Shown here: positions 28,800-36,630 of the stretch, piece after piece | Layout: the number at the start of each line of letters is the position of its first letter | Numbering within the stretch: position 1 is the first letter of the stretch | DNA from: Candidatus Binatia bacterium | Lineage (GTDB): Bacteria > Desulfobacterota > Binatia > HRBIN30 | NCBI GenBank assembly: GCA_026415395.1 | Contig: JAOAHD010000017.1 | Span: 209,001-273,000 of the forward strand | Reading direction: 5' to 3' | DNA length: 64,000 nucleotides | Translations under genes and position numbers: made by a program | The notes under the pieces: model-generated | Told to the model about the DNA's origin: nothing | The model's database searches: none | Seen by the model: the letters and a program-made list of their open reading frames with translations, nothing else

Positions 28800-29750
28800 C
28801 TACGGGTACCGGATGTCCGCTTGCTGCCGCAGGCGGGCCACCAGTTCATCGCGCAAACGCTGGCGTTCGCGCTTGCGCAGCACTGCTTCAATTTTGGTGC
28901 GCGCCTCTTCGAGCGGAACGATGCCCGCCTCCCGTTTCCCCTCGACAAGAAACACATGCACGCCATTGCCATGCCGAACGGGCTTTGATGCCTCGCCCGT
29001 CGCCAAATCGAACACCACTCGCTCTACTTCAGGGTCCAACTCGCCCGGCCCCACCCAGCCAAGCTCTTCTTCCAATACGCCTTTTACTTCCGCAGGGCCA
29101 ACCGAGTTCGTCGCCCCAGACAACCATTTCTGCCGAACGACTCCCGCGGCGCGCTCCGCGGCACGCCACCCCTCGGGAGTGGGAGACTGCACCGCTACGA
29201 ATGCATGCTTCAAGCGAACTTGCCGCGGGTGGCGGAACTCGTCCTGGTTTCGGCGGTAGAAATCATCAACAGCGTGCGACTCCACCCGGACTTCTTTCCA
29301 TACCACCGTTTCCAAGAATCGCTGCACCACTATTGCCCGCTCGGTATCCCTCTTGAGGTCCGCCAACGTCCAGCCCCGCTCGGCAAGCGCGCGCTGCCAT
29401 TTTTCTTCCCCACCGAACTTGCCCCTGGACCGTTCGATCTCCTTCTCGACTTCCTCACTGTCCACGTTCACTCCCACCCGCCGGGCCTCTTGATACAGTA
29501 GCTCGAAGTCGATCAACGACTCGAGGGCAGATCGTTCCCACTCCTCCCGTTGTGCGCCGCCTTCGCCAGCACCCTTGACTGCCACAATTCCGGCGACGAT
29601 TTGATCGACGACCTTGCGCGGAATCGGCGCGCCATTCACCACTGCCGCTGGCGCTCCAGCTTCTTGCCCTGCTGCCAGACAGGCTGCGAGTGCCAGCCCT
29701 ATTACCACGGCCCAGTCGATGCCACTACGACGGAGTGAGTGCAGAACCAT
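28800..29750 (-). CDS. SurA/parvulin-type peptidyl-prolyl isomerase, exported
   Basis: 316 residues. The N-terminal hydrophobic segment (WAVVIGLALAACLAAGQ) is a signal or lipoprotein-like anchor. A SurA-N-type helical chaperone part follows (AAVVNGAPIPRKVVDQIV, SLIDFELLYQEARRVGVNV). The parvulin domain follows (DFYRRNQDEFRHPRQVRLKHAFV, LGWVGPGELDPEVERVVFDL, GNGVHVFLVEGK). It helps periplasmic or outer-membrane protein folding. It is next to the GT2 on the same strand and divergent from the DoxX gene. The end ADIRYP is normal. Confidence 0.88.
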   Translation of the reverse strand: MVLHSLRRSGIDWAVVIGLALAACLAAGQEAGAPAAVVNGAPIPRKVVDQIVAGIVAVKGAGEGGAQREEWERSALESLIDFELLYQEARRVGVNVDSEEVEKEIERSRGKFGGEEKWQRALAERGWTLADLKRDTERAIVVQRFLETVVWKEVRVESHAVDDFYRRNQDEFRHPRQVRLKHAFVAVQSPTPEGWRAAERAAGVVRQKWLSGATNSVGPAEVKGVLEEELGWVGPGELDPEVERVVFDLATGEASKPVRHGNGVHVFLVEGKREAGIVPLEEARTKIEAVLRKRERQRLRDELVARLRQQADIRYP

Positions 29751-29854
29751 ACGAATTCCTTACCCGGCGCCCTTAACCCGATTGCCATCGAGGACGAAAC
29801 TGCTTCGCGGGTTTGCACGGGCATTTGTTGCAAAGCGCAATAATTGCGGGCAGA

Positions 29855-29869
29855 TTGCCGCCACGGCAA
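29855..29869. promoter_or_regulatory. Inverted repeat before the DoxX gene
   Basis: TTGCCG-CCA-CGGCAA is a perfect six-base inverted repeat with a three-base spacer, 23 bases before the DoxX start. It lies in the divergent region shared with the PPIase gene. It could be an operator or a short RNA hairpin; nothing in the window identifies a binder. Confidence 0.4.
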
Positions 29870-29892
29870 ATACTTTGAAACGGAGGTGGCTC

Positions 29893-30297
29893 ATGGCCGT
29901 GGTGGAGCTGTTGGGCCGTGGACTCTTAGCCATCATTTTTCTGCTCTCAGGGTTCGGCAAAATTATAAAGTTCTCCTCAGTGGCGGAAGACATGGCTCAG
30001 CACCGAGTGCCACTTCCAGAAGCCGCTCTCCTCGCCACCATTCTAATCGAGATCTTCGGCGGAGTCGCTATCGCCCTGGGTTTCAAAACACGTGTTGCCG
30101 CAGCAGTGGTGGCCGCCTGGCTTGCGGTCGTCACTCTCGTGTACCACACGAGCCTGGTTGTTCCCCAGTCTCAGGACCAAACGATCCACTTTCTCAAAAA
30201 CCTCGCGATCCTCGGCGGACTTCTCGGGCTCGCCGCACGCGGCCCAGGCAGCATCAGCTTGGATGCCCGGCCGCGCCGGAACCGTCTCGAGGTGTGA
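29893..30297 (+). CDS. DoxX family membrane protein
   Basis: 134 residues. ATG at 29893 has GGAGG six bases upstream; the longer frame from 29614 is rejected. Four hydrophobic helices (ELLGRGLLAIIFLLSGFGK, ALLATILIEIFGGVAIALGF, AAAVVAAWLAVVTLVY, LAILGGLLGLAARG) match DoxX/SURF4-like proteins, with the GFGKIIKF segment after helix 1. Family members act in quinone-linked oxidation or oxidative-stress complexes at the inner membrane. The gene stands alone before aguB with a 174 bp gap. Specific role unknown. Confidence 0.88.
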   Translation: MAVVELLGRGLLAIIFLLSGFGKIIKFSSVAEDMAQHRVPLPEAALLATILIEIFGGVAIALGFKTRVAAAVVAAWLAVVTLVYHTSLVVPQSQDQTIHFLKNLAILGGLLGLAARGPGSISLDARPRRNRLEV

Positions 30298-30471
30298 GCA
30301 GCACAGGAAGCGCGCGCCACATAACAGCAGCAAAGGCGACCAGCCTGTGCCGGATAAACTCCCGCGGGAAGGCGTCATGAAAAGCGCCGGCCGATGCGGC
30401 GCCGTGTATGAACCGATCTCCGCCCATGGCCGCTTGCATCCACGCCACTCGCTGCCTAATCGCTGCCCAAC

Positions 30472-31362
30472 ATGGCCTGGGAGAGACCGACGGAATTGCG
30501 CGTCGCCCTCGTGCAGATGCACTGCGGCAACGACCCATCCGAGAACCTTCGGCGCGCTGTGGAGTTCGTTCGCCAAGCAGGCGACCAGGGTGCTGGGCTG
30601 GTGTGTCTCCCGGAGCTGTTTCGTACAACCTACTTTTGCCAGCAAGAAGTTCCGGAGCTGTTCGACCTCGCCGAACCCATTCCCGGGCCCACCACGGATG
30701 CACTCGCACGAGCCGCATCGGTGGCACACGTTGCCGTCATCGGCTCCGTGTTCGAGCGCCGTGCTCCTGGCCTTTATCACAACACTGCCGTTGTCTTGGG
30801 TGCTGACGGTACGTTAGCCGGTGTCTACCGCAAACTTCACATCCCGCACGATCCCCTTTACTTTGAAAAGTACTACTTCACGCCCGGCGACTTGGGCGTT
30901 CGCGTATTTTCTGTGGCCGGTTGGAAGGTGAGTGTGTTGGTTTGCTGGGATCAGTGGTTTCCAGAAGCCGCTCGTCTGGCAGCACTTTCGGGCGCTGAGG
31001 TGATACTCTACCCAACCGCAATCGGCTGGCACCCGGCGGAAAAAGCGGAGCACGGAGCCGACCAGTACCAAGCTTGGCAAACCGTGCAACGTGCCCATGC
31101 GATCGCCAATGGGATCTACGTTGCCGCCTGTAACCGCGTGGGTATCGATGACCGGCTCGAGTTCTGGGGTGGGTCGTTCGCCTGCGATCCCTTCGGCCGC
31201 GTGATTGTGCAGGCGAGCCACGAACGAGAAGAACTCCTGTGGTTCGGCTGCGCTCGAACGGCGATCGAAGACACCCGCCGGAATTGGCCGTTTCTGCGTG
31301 ACCGCCGGACGGACGCATACAGCGGCCTCCTCAAACGTTTCCTCGACGACAGCGACCTCTGA
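30472..31362 (+). CDS. aguB: N-carbamoylputrescine amidase
   Basis: 296 residues of the nitrilase superfamily with the triad Glu48 (LPELF), Lys121 (YRKLHIPH) and Cys158 (LVCWDQWFPEAARL). The TAIGWHPAEK segment is characteristic of N-carbamoylputrescine amidases. It hydrolyses N-carbamoylputrescine to putrescine, ammonia and CO2 in the cytoplasm. It is translationally coupled to the agmatine deiminase gene by a TGATG overlap, which strengthens the assignment. The ATG at 30472 lacks a clear ribosome site. Confidence 0.95.
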   Translation: MAWERPTELRVALVQMHCGNDPSENLRRAVEFVRQAGDQGAGLVCLPELFRTTYFCQQEVPELFDLAEPIPGPTTDALARAASVAHVAVIGSVFERRAPGLYHNTAVVLGADGTLAGVYRKLHIPHDPLYFEKYYFTPGDLGVRVFSVAGWKVSVLVCWDQWFPEAARLAALSGAEVILYPTAIGWHPAEKAEHGADQYQAWQTVQRAHAIANGIYVAACNRVGIDDRLEFWGGSFACDPFGRVIVQASHEREELLWFGCARTAIEDTRRNWPFLRDRRTDAYSGLLKRFLDDSDL

Positions 31363-32414
31363 TGCCCCAGACGTTACCTGCCACTCCTGCCGAGCTCGGG
31401 TATTGTATGCCCGCTGAGTGGGAACCTCACGAGGCCACGTGGCTTTCCTGGCCGCATAAAGAAGAGTCTTGGCCGGGCTTGTTCGAAAGCGTTCCCCCAG
31501 TTTGGGCGGAAATCGTGCGGGCGCTGGTGCCCTTCGAAGAGGTGCGCATTCTCGTGGGCACGGAAGAATTGGAAGAATCAGCGCGCTCCGTTTTGGAACG
31601 AGCCCGCGTTCCGTGCGGACGCGTGCGCTTTTTTCGCATCCCGACCAACGATGCATGGGCGAGAGATCACGGACCCATCTTCGTCGTCAACCGCCAACAG
31701 CGCCGACTTGCCATTGTCGACTGGGAGTACAACGCCTGGGGCGGCAAGTACCCTCCCTGGGACCTTGATAACGCCGTTCCTACCCGTGTCGCCGAGGCCT
31801 TGGAGCTGCCGCTTGCACGTCCAACGATGGTCCTCGAAGGGGGCTCCATCGACGTCAACGGTTGCGGAAGCCTGTTGACGACCGAAGCCTGCTTACTAAA
31901 TCCAAACCGCAACCCGGGTCTGAGCCGCGAAGCCATCGAACGCCGACTCTGCCAGTACCTCGGCGTCCGACACATCCTCTGGCTGGGGCAGGGAATTGCC
32001 GGTGACGACACCGATGGTCACGTGGACGATCTCGCTCGCTTTGTCGGCCCGCGGCGCGTCGTCGCTGTCGCTACCGAAGACCGATCCTCTCCCGACTACC
32101 ACGCATTGGCGGATAACCTGCGCCGGCTTGAGCATATGCGGGATCAAGACGGCCGTCCGCTTGAAATAGTGCGGCTCCCGCTGCCCGAGCCGGTGTTCTA
32201 CGAGGGCCAACAACTGCCGGCGAGTTACGCCAACTTTTACATCGCCAACGGCACCGTGTTGGTGCCAACCTTTGGCGTGCCGCAAGATGACGAGGCGCTC
32301 TCAATTCTACAGAGCGTGTTCCCCGAGCGCCGCGTCGTCGGCATTCATGCGCGTGAGCTGATTTGGGGCTTAGGCGCGATCCATTGTGTCACCCAACAAC
32401 AGCCTCGAGTCTGA
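31362..32414 (+). CDS. aguA: Agmatine deiminase
   Basis: 350 residues. Motifs of the guanidino-modifying-enzyme fold: NDAWARDHGP, VLEGGSIDVNG, GDDTDGHVDDLARFV (His/Asp) and the nucleophile Cys342 in LGAIHCVTQQQP. It converts agmatine to N-carbamoylputrescine and ammonia. The start ATG overlaps the aguB stop (TGATG). With aguB it completes the two-step agmatine-to-putrescine route without urea. No arginine decarboxylase is in the window. It is convergent with the lipoprotein gene after 12 bp. Confidence 0.96.
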   Translation: MPQTLPATPAELGYCMPAEWEPHEATWLSWPHKEESWPGLFESVPPVWAEIVRALVPFEEVRILVGTEELEESARSVLERARVPCGRVRFFRIPTNDAWARDHGPIFVVNRQQRRLAIVDWEYNAWGGKYPPWDLDNAVPTRVAEALELPLARPTMVLEGGSIDVNGCGSLLTTEACLLNPNRNPGLSREAIERRLCQYLGVRHILWLGQGIAGDDTDGHVDDLARFVGPRRVVAVATEDRSSPDYHALADNLRRLEHMRDQDGRPLEIVRLPLPEPVFYEGQQLPASYANFYIANGTVLVPTFGVPQDDEALSILQSVFPERRVVGIHARELIWGLGAIHCVTQQQPRV

Positions 32415-32426
32415 ACCCCGCTCGCC

Positions 32427-33050
32427 TCACAGCAGCGATGGCCCGGCGGTTGCCACGGGCAGAGCTCCGGTCACAAAAAAGCTGTGCGCACCGGTGTCCG
32501 ACAACGTAGCAACCACCTCAGGGAGGGAAGACGGCCGTTCGCTAAAGAGCAAGACCGCTAGCTGGACCGTTTCCACACCGGCACTGAGCCCCAGGTCCTG
32601 TTTCGGGACATCGAGGGCGTAGTCCACCAGTTGCCCCTCTGCCAACGCCCGACCCGGATCCAACAAGTGCCATGGAGCCCCTTCTTGCGCAGCTCGAACC
32701 GCTACCATGCTGATGAATGCCTCCTCGCCCCGCAAGGCTCCAACTTGAAGAACGAACTGGAGCACGCACCTCTCCCTCGTCAGCGCACAGCGCAACGCGA
32801 CTCCCGCCGGCGTGAAGAGTACGTCGTCGCCAGAGGTTGCATTAGCCGGCGTTTCGTTCTCCAGCGGGCACACCTGCTGACCAGTCGCCGCCAACACAAC
32901 ACACCGCCGCTCTTGCAATGCCGCCGCAATCGCCTGCTCTTCCCTTGCCCGGAGATCGAATCCGCTCGAACCACTGCCGCCACCACAGCCGCCTATGCTG
33001 CCACTACCAAACAAGCCCAAGAGTATCAGCAACACATGCAGCATCTTCAT
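32427..33050 (-). CDS. Hypothetical lipoprotein coupled to XRE regulator
   Basis: 207 residues. MKMLHVLLILLGLFGSGSIGGC is a lipoprotein signal with the lipobox Cys, followed by Gly/Ser. The mature part has three later Cys (RRCVVLAA, QQVCPLENE, LRCALTRERC region) and no family I recognise. ATG at 33050 is preceded by GAGGAG, seven bases away, that overlaps the stop codon of the upstream regulator gene. The pair therefore looks translationally coupled, and the lipoprotein may be the target or sensor partner of the regulator. It is convergent with aguA. Confidence 0.7.
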   Translation of the reverse strand: MKMLHVLLILLGLFGSGSIGGCGGGSGSSGFDLRAREEQAIAAALQERRCVVLAATGQQVCPLENETPANATSGDDVLFTPAGVALRCALTRERCVLQFVLQVGALRGEEAFISMVAVRAAQEGAPWHLLDPGRALAEGQLVDYALDVPKQDLGLSAGVETVQLAVLLFSERPSSLPEVVATLSDTGAHSFFVTGALPVATAGPSLL

Positions 33051-33061
33051 GTCCAGACTCC

Positions 33062-33886
33062 TCAAATACTGGTGGCTGCAACCAACACGTTGAGAAACTG
33101 TGTTTCCGGGGATTCGTCCGCCGCGAACTCCTGCGCGAGCGCGCGCAGCGCGGTATCGAGCCGCTCTTGAAACTCGCTCAAGCGCGCTTTCTCGATGTGG
33201 AGAAAGTGATTACGCAGATACGTCTCTGTGCCGCCATCGCTGAGTGCCAGCTTGTCCAACAACGCCTTCGCAAAAAGCGCACAAAACTCCATGGCCAGAG
33301 CAGCTCTTTCCTCGCGGTCTCGGGCTACATAGTGTCGCCCTTTCCTGCGCACGCGCCCCTTCTGCACCTCCACCAACCCTCGCTCGCGCAGCAATTGTTC
33401 TACCTTCTCGGCAATCGCTTTGCTGCCCGCGGACCGCTGCTTCGACCGCCGCGCTCCGCGCCGCTCTTCGTGCTCAAATCCGCGGCGCCACTCGGCAAGC
33501 GCGATCCAACTGCCGTCATCTGGCAAGGCAGCAATGGCTTGGCTGACCCGCACGGCTAATTCCGCATCGGTAATGCCCTCCACGGCGCGGGGTGCCGCCA
33601 GTACTCGGCGCAACTCTTTGCCGAAAGCGTGCAGCATCCGGTCGCGCCAAAGCAGCGCGAGCAACGGATGAGGATCTTCCCCCCGAACCGCTGCCAGCCT
33701 GCGCACCAAAGCTTCGCTCGGAAAACGTTTGCCGTTTTCGATGTAGCTCAACATTACTGGATCGATCGTTCCGCCCAGAACTTCCTCGGCGAAGCGACGC
33801 ACCGTGTACTGCCGCCCCATGAGGACGCGCGTTTCGTAAAACACGTCCTTGATTTGCCGAAACTTGCCCTGCACAGTCGTCCGCAT
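33062..33886 (-). CDS. XRE-like HTH transcriptional regulator with long C-terminal domain
   Basis: 274 residues. The N-terminal part (TVRRFAEEVLGGTIDPVMLSYIENGKRFPSEALVRRL, shown here in pieces: TVRRFAEEVLG, IENGKRFPSEALVRRL) is an XRE-type HTH. A basic, likely winged second DNA-binding or linker segment (ARRSKQRSAGSKAIAEKVEQ, LLRERGLVEV) follows. The C-terminal helical part (LRNHFLHIEKARLSEFQERLD ... ETQFLNVLVAATS) weakly recalls the DUF4423/TIGR02147 regulators, but I am not sure. An inverted repeat 39 bases upstream could be its operator. The downstream lipoprotein gene is coupled to it. Signal unknown. Confidence 0.75.
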   Translation of the reverse strand: MRTTVQGKFRQIKDVFYETRVLMGRQYTVRRFAEEVLGGTIDPVMLSYIENGKRFPSEALVRRLAAVRGEDPHPLLALLWRDRMLHAFGKELRRVLAAPRAVEGITDAELAVRVSQAIAALPDDGSWIALAEWRRGFEHEERRGARRSKQRSAGSKAIAEKVEQLLRERGLVEVQKGRVRRKGRHYVARDREERAALAMEFCALFAKALLDKLALSDGGTETYLRNHFLHIEKARLSEFQERLDTALRALAQEFAADESPETQFLNVLVAATSI

Positions 33887-33924
33887 GGTGGTGCGCTTAC
33901 ACAGCCTAATCGGTGCACTTTAAA

Positions 33925-33939
33925 AAACAAGTTTTGTTT
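33925..33939. promoter_or_regulatory. Inverted repeat upstream of the XRE gene
   Basis: AAACAA-GTT-TTGTTT is a perfect six-base inverted repeat with a three-base spacer, 39 bases before the XRE start. On the minus strand TTGTTT is followed 16 bases later by TAGGCT, a plausible -35/-10 pair, so the repeat would overlap the promoter. Self-repression by the XRE protein is likely but untested. Confidence 0.45.
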
Positions 33940-33970
33940 GTTGGTGCAACCGCGCCCACCGGAGCGCGGC

Positions 33971-34915
33971 TCAGGCCATGGCCGCCCGGGAGCGCACCGC
34001 GCGGCGAGGGAAGCCAGCATCGTACTCGCGCTGCCAACCCTGTCGGGCGTGCGGAAAGTAACGGGCGAACCCGGGCAACCATGGCAGAGCCAACTGCCCC
34101 GCCATCACTGCGGCCCGAAACAGTTGCTCTTGCCACGACGACCAAGCAAAGCCATATCGCTGCCGCAGCACCTCGGGAAGGAGGCCGACAGACAACAAAC
34201 GCACCGGGGGCATGGCTCCGCGCAACCAAATGGGCTGCGTCGGCTGCAAAATGGCGCTCGCAATTGCCCGCGCTTGCGCGGTCACAGTCAGCACATCGCC
34301 TGCGAGCATCTCTTGCATGTAGCTCTCAAATTTCGACCAAGTGGGCGGAATCGCTGCACTCGGGATACCGAGGAGCCGCGCAATGACCTTGGATTCCTCG
34401 TAGTACTTCTCTTGCTCCTCCTGCGCCAAAGGGCGCACAAACATTCCGAATATCCGTTCCGCCGTGTGCACCAAGGTCGCATGCACCCACAGCATCAACG
34501 CCGGATCCGAAGCACGGTAGGGCGTGCCTACGGCAAACGGTCCCGCTTGCACCGCGAGTCGCCCGCGCACCTTGGCATGACGACGCTCGATTTCGCGCAC
34601 AGCGCGAATTGCATCCGCAGCCGGCGCGAAAGTAATCGTGAGCATGAGATCGAGCGTCCGGTAAAGCCGATCGAGCGGGCGCTCCTGAAAGTTACTGTGA
34701 TCGGCCACCCCTGCCGCCACCAACGGGTGGGCAACCTGCATCAACAGTGCGCAGCCACCCCCAGCCAACAGCACCGCCTCGCGGTTGATGTGCCAGGTAA
34801 GCGTATCGGGTCCCAAGAGGCTGCGAGTAAGATCAATCTCCTTCCTGCCCGCCGCGGAGCACAGCCGCTCTCGATCGCTACGTGAAATCCGCTCTACCGG
34901 GGCGTTGCGTGCCAT
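33971..34915 (-). CDS. Oxygenase MpaB/DUF2236 (latex-clearing-like) family protein
   Basis: 314 residues from ATG 34915, which has GGAGGAGG six bases upstream; the first 66 residues of the longer frame are not family-like. Motifs: LLAGGGCALLMQVAHPLVAAGVADHSNF, FAVGTPYRASDPALMLWVHATL and RPLAQEEQEKYYEESK, in DUF2236 order. Relatives include heme-dependent rubber oxygenase Lcp and MpaB-type oxygenases. The C-terminal half has helices and Arg/Trp-rich segments. Heme binding is assumed from the family; the substrate is unknown. It follows the XRE/lipoprotein pair upstream on the same strand and is divergent from the inositol-phosphatase-like gene. Confidence 0.82.
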   Translation of the reverse strand: MARNAPVERISRSDRERLCSAAGRKEIDLTRSLLGPDTLTWHINREAVLLAGGGCALLMQVAHPLVAAGVADHSNFQERPLDRLYRTLDLMLTITFAPAADAIRAVREIERRHAKVRGRLAVQAGPFAVGTPYRASDPALMLWVHATLVHTAERIFGMFVRPLAQEEQEKYYEESKVIARLLGIPSAAIPPTWSKFESYMQEMLAGDVLTVTAQARAIASAILQPTQPIWLRGAMPPVRLLSVGLLPEVLRQRYGFAWSSWQEQLFRAAVMAGQLALPWLPGFARYFPHARQGWQREYDAGFPRRAVRSRAAMA

Positions 34916-35193
34916 GCCGAACCTCCTCCCCACCGGTCCCCCTACCTTAATCAACGCCGCGTTGTCCACTCTCAAATTGCTACGGGACCGTCCGCCGTGA
35001 AACCTCTCGGCGTTCCTCAAAACGCACGAGCTCATTGCACCGCGAGGGCTCGTTCTTGTCGCGCAGGCGCCCACACGCACGCCTCCGTGCTGAGGGGGCC
35101 CTTTGTTGCACAACCATACTGCCCGTTGCTACGCAGGCCGCACGCCCGACCCGAGACTCCAAAATACTCGGCCCGCTCCGGTGGGGGGTGCAC

Positions 35194-36024
35194 ATGGCCA
35201 AGGTGGCAGAAGATCAGGTGGAATCCGTCGCAATCGCCGCTGCTCGCAGAGCGGGCGAACACATTCGCCGCGCCTGGTCGCAAGCTCGCCGAGTGGAATA
35301 CAAGGGGCCAGTCGATTTGGTTACCAACACCGATCGGGAGGCCGAAGAGATCATCGTCTCCCACATTCGAGAGCGCTTTCCGGGACACACCATCGTGGCC
35401 GAGGAAACCAGCGGAAGTGCGATGAGTGGGCGGCCGAGCAGCTCCGAGCCGGCTTGGTACGTAGACCCGCTGGACGGCACAGTGAACTTCGTGCACGGAG
35501 TTCCCCACTTTGCCGTGTCGATTGCCTTTGGGTACGGCACGCGGATCAATGTGGGCGTCGTCTACGACCCGATGCGCAACGAACTCTTCTCCGCTCGCCG
35601 CGGCGGTGGCGCGTTTTTGAACCAGCAGCGCATCTCCGTGTCGACCACGAATGTCCTGCATCAGGCACTGCTCGCGACTGGATTTCCCTACGACCGCCAG
35701 CAACGGCCCGACTTTTACGTTGCCTTCTTACGCGACTTCGTTGCCGTGGCTCAGGATGTGCGCCGCTTCGGATCGGCAGCCCTCGATCTGTGTTGGGTGG
35801 CCGCGGCTCGGTACGATGGGTTCTGGGAATGGCGCCTTCATGCGTGGGACGTCGCGGCAGGAAGCCTCGTTGTACAAGAGGCGGGAGGGATGGTCAGCAC
35901 ATTCCGGGGGCAGCCTCTAGATTTGTTCGGCGACCAAATTGTTGCCACCAACCTCGCCTTGCATGCACAACTGTGCATTCGCTTGATGAACCGGCTCGAC
36001 AGCTTTGCGCGCCTGAACCCTTAA
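35194..36024 (+). CDS. Inositol monophosphatase family protein
   Basis: 276 residues. Metal and phosphate motifs are AEETSG, DPLDGTVNFVHG and HAWDVAAGSLVVQEAGG, the standard IMPase set. ATG at 35194 starts MAKVAEDQVESVAIAAARRAG; the longer frame from 35035 is not supported. The enzyme dephosphorylates inositol phosphates or related sugar phosphates (in some bacteria NADP or fructose-1,6-bisphosphate) in the cytoplasm. It is divergent from the MpaB-type gene with a 278 bp gap. Its stop shares TTAA with the stop of the convergent gene. Confidence 0.9.
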   Translation: MAKVAEDQVESVAIAAARRAGEHIRRAWSQARRVEYKGPVDLVTNTDREAEEIIVSHIRERFPGHTIVAEETSGSAMSGRPSSSEPAWYVDPLDGTVNFVHGVPHFAVSIAFGYGTRINVGVVYDPMRNELFSARRGGGAFLNQQRISVSTTNVLHQALLATGFPYDRQQRPDFYVAFLRDFVAVAQDVRRFGSAALDLCWVAAARYDGFWEWRLHAWDVAAGSLVVQEAGGMVSTFRGQPLDLFGDQIVATNLALHAQLCIRLMNRLDSFARLNP

Positions 36025-36593
36025 CCCGGTCGAGACCTCGGCACTGGGTTGCCGGGAACATCGAGACCGGGCAGACCGTCGATACTCCGGAGGTTGTGCC
36101 GCAACTGGTAGTCGCGCAAGCCGGCCTCACCCTTGCGCTCGGCCCACTTGACCAATTGTTCACGCTCGCCGACAAACTGGTACACGGGCACGCCGTACCC
36201 GCAAGACTGCGCCACCCTCTGCACCCGCACACGAATCATCGCGCGCACTCCCGGCAACGGGGGGAAGCAGGAGCGCAACGCCGCAAAACCAGGGTCACCC
36301 GGCTCCAGCACTTCTCCGCGGCCGTACACGCGCACGATTTTGGGCTCTCCCTCAAAGGCACAAAACATCAGGGTGATGCGGCCGTTTTCCTTAAGATGTG
36401 CGATCGTCTCCACGCCGCTGCCGGTCAGGTCGAGGTACGCCACCGTACGGTCGTCGAGCACGCGCAGCGAATCCAGTCCCTTCGGAGAAAGGTTCACGTG
36501 CCCATTGCGAGCAAGCGGGGCAGTGGCGACAAAAAACACATGCTGTCGCTCGATGAATTCTCTGACTGCAGGCTCGATCCGGTCAGCCGCCAT
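36021..36593 (-). CDS. Pyridoxamine 5'-phosphate oxidase-like FMN/F420-binding protein
   Basis: 190 residues of the PPOX split-barrel family: MAADRIEPAVREFIERQHVFFVATAP, HVNLSPKGLDSLRV, VAYLDLTGSGVETIAHL and KIVRVYGRGEVLEPGDP. The C-terminal tail (VKWAERKGEAGLRDYQLRHN) marks a subgroup of PPOX-like proteins, distinct from true PdxH. It probably binds flavin or F420. The stop codon overlaps that of the IMPase gene in a TTAA. Function unknown beyond fold. Confidence 0.85.
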   Translation of the reverse strand: MAADRIEPAVREFIERQHVFFVATAPLARNGHVNLSPKGLDSLRVLDDRTVAYLDLTGSGVETIAHLKENGRITLMFCAFEGEPKIVRVYGRGEVLEPGDPGFAALRSCFPPLPGVRAMIRVRVQRVAQSCGYGVPVYQFVGEREQLVKWAERKGEAGLRDYQLRHNLRSIDGLPGLDVPGNPVPRSRPG

Positions 36594-36630
36594 GGCCCTT
36601 CATTCGCGCAAATCCCGCCCGAGCACCACC

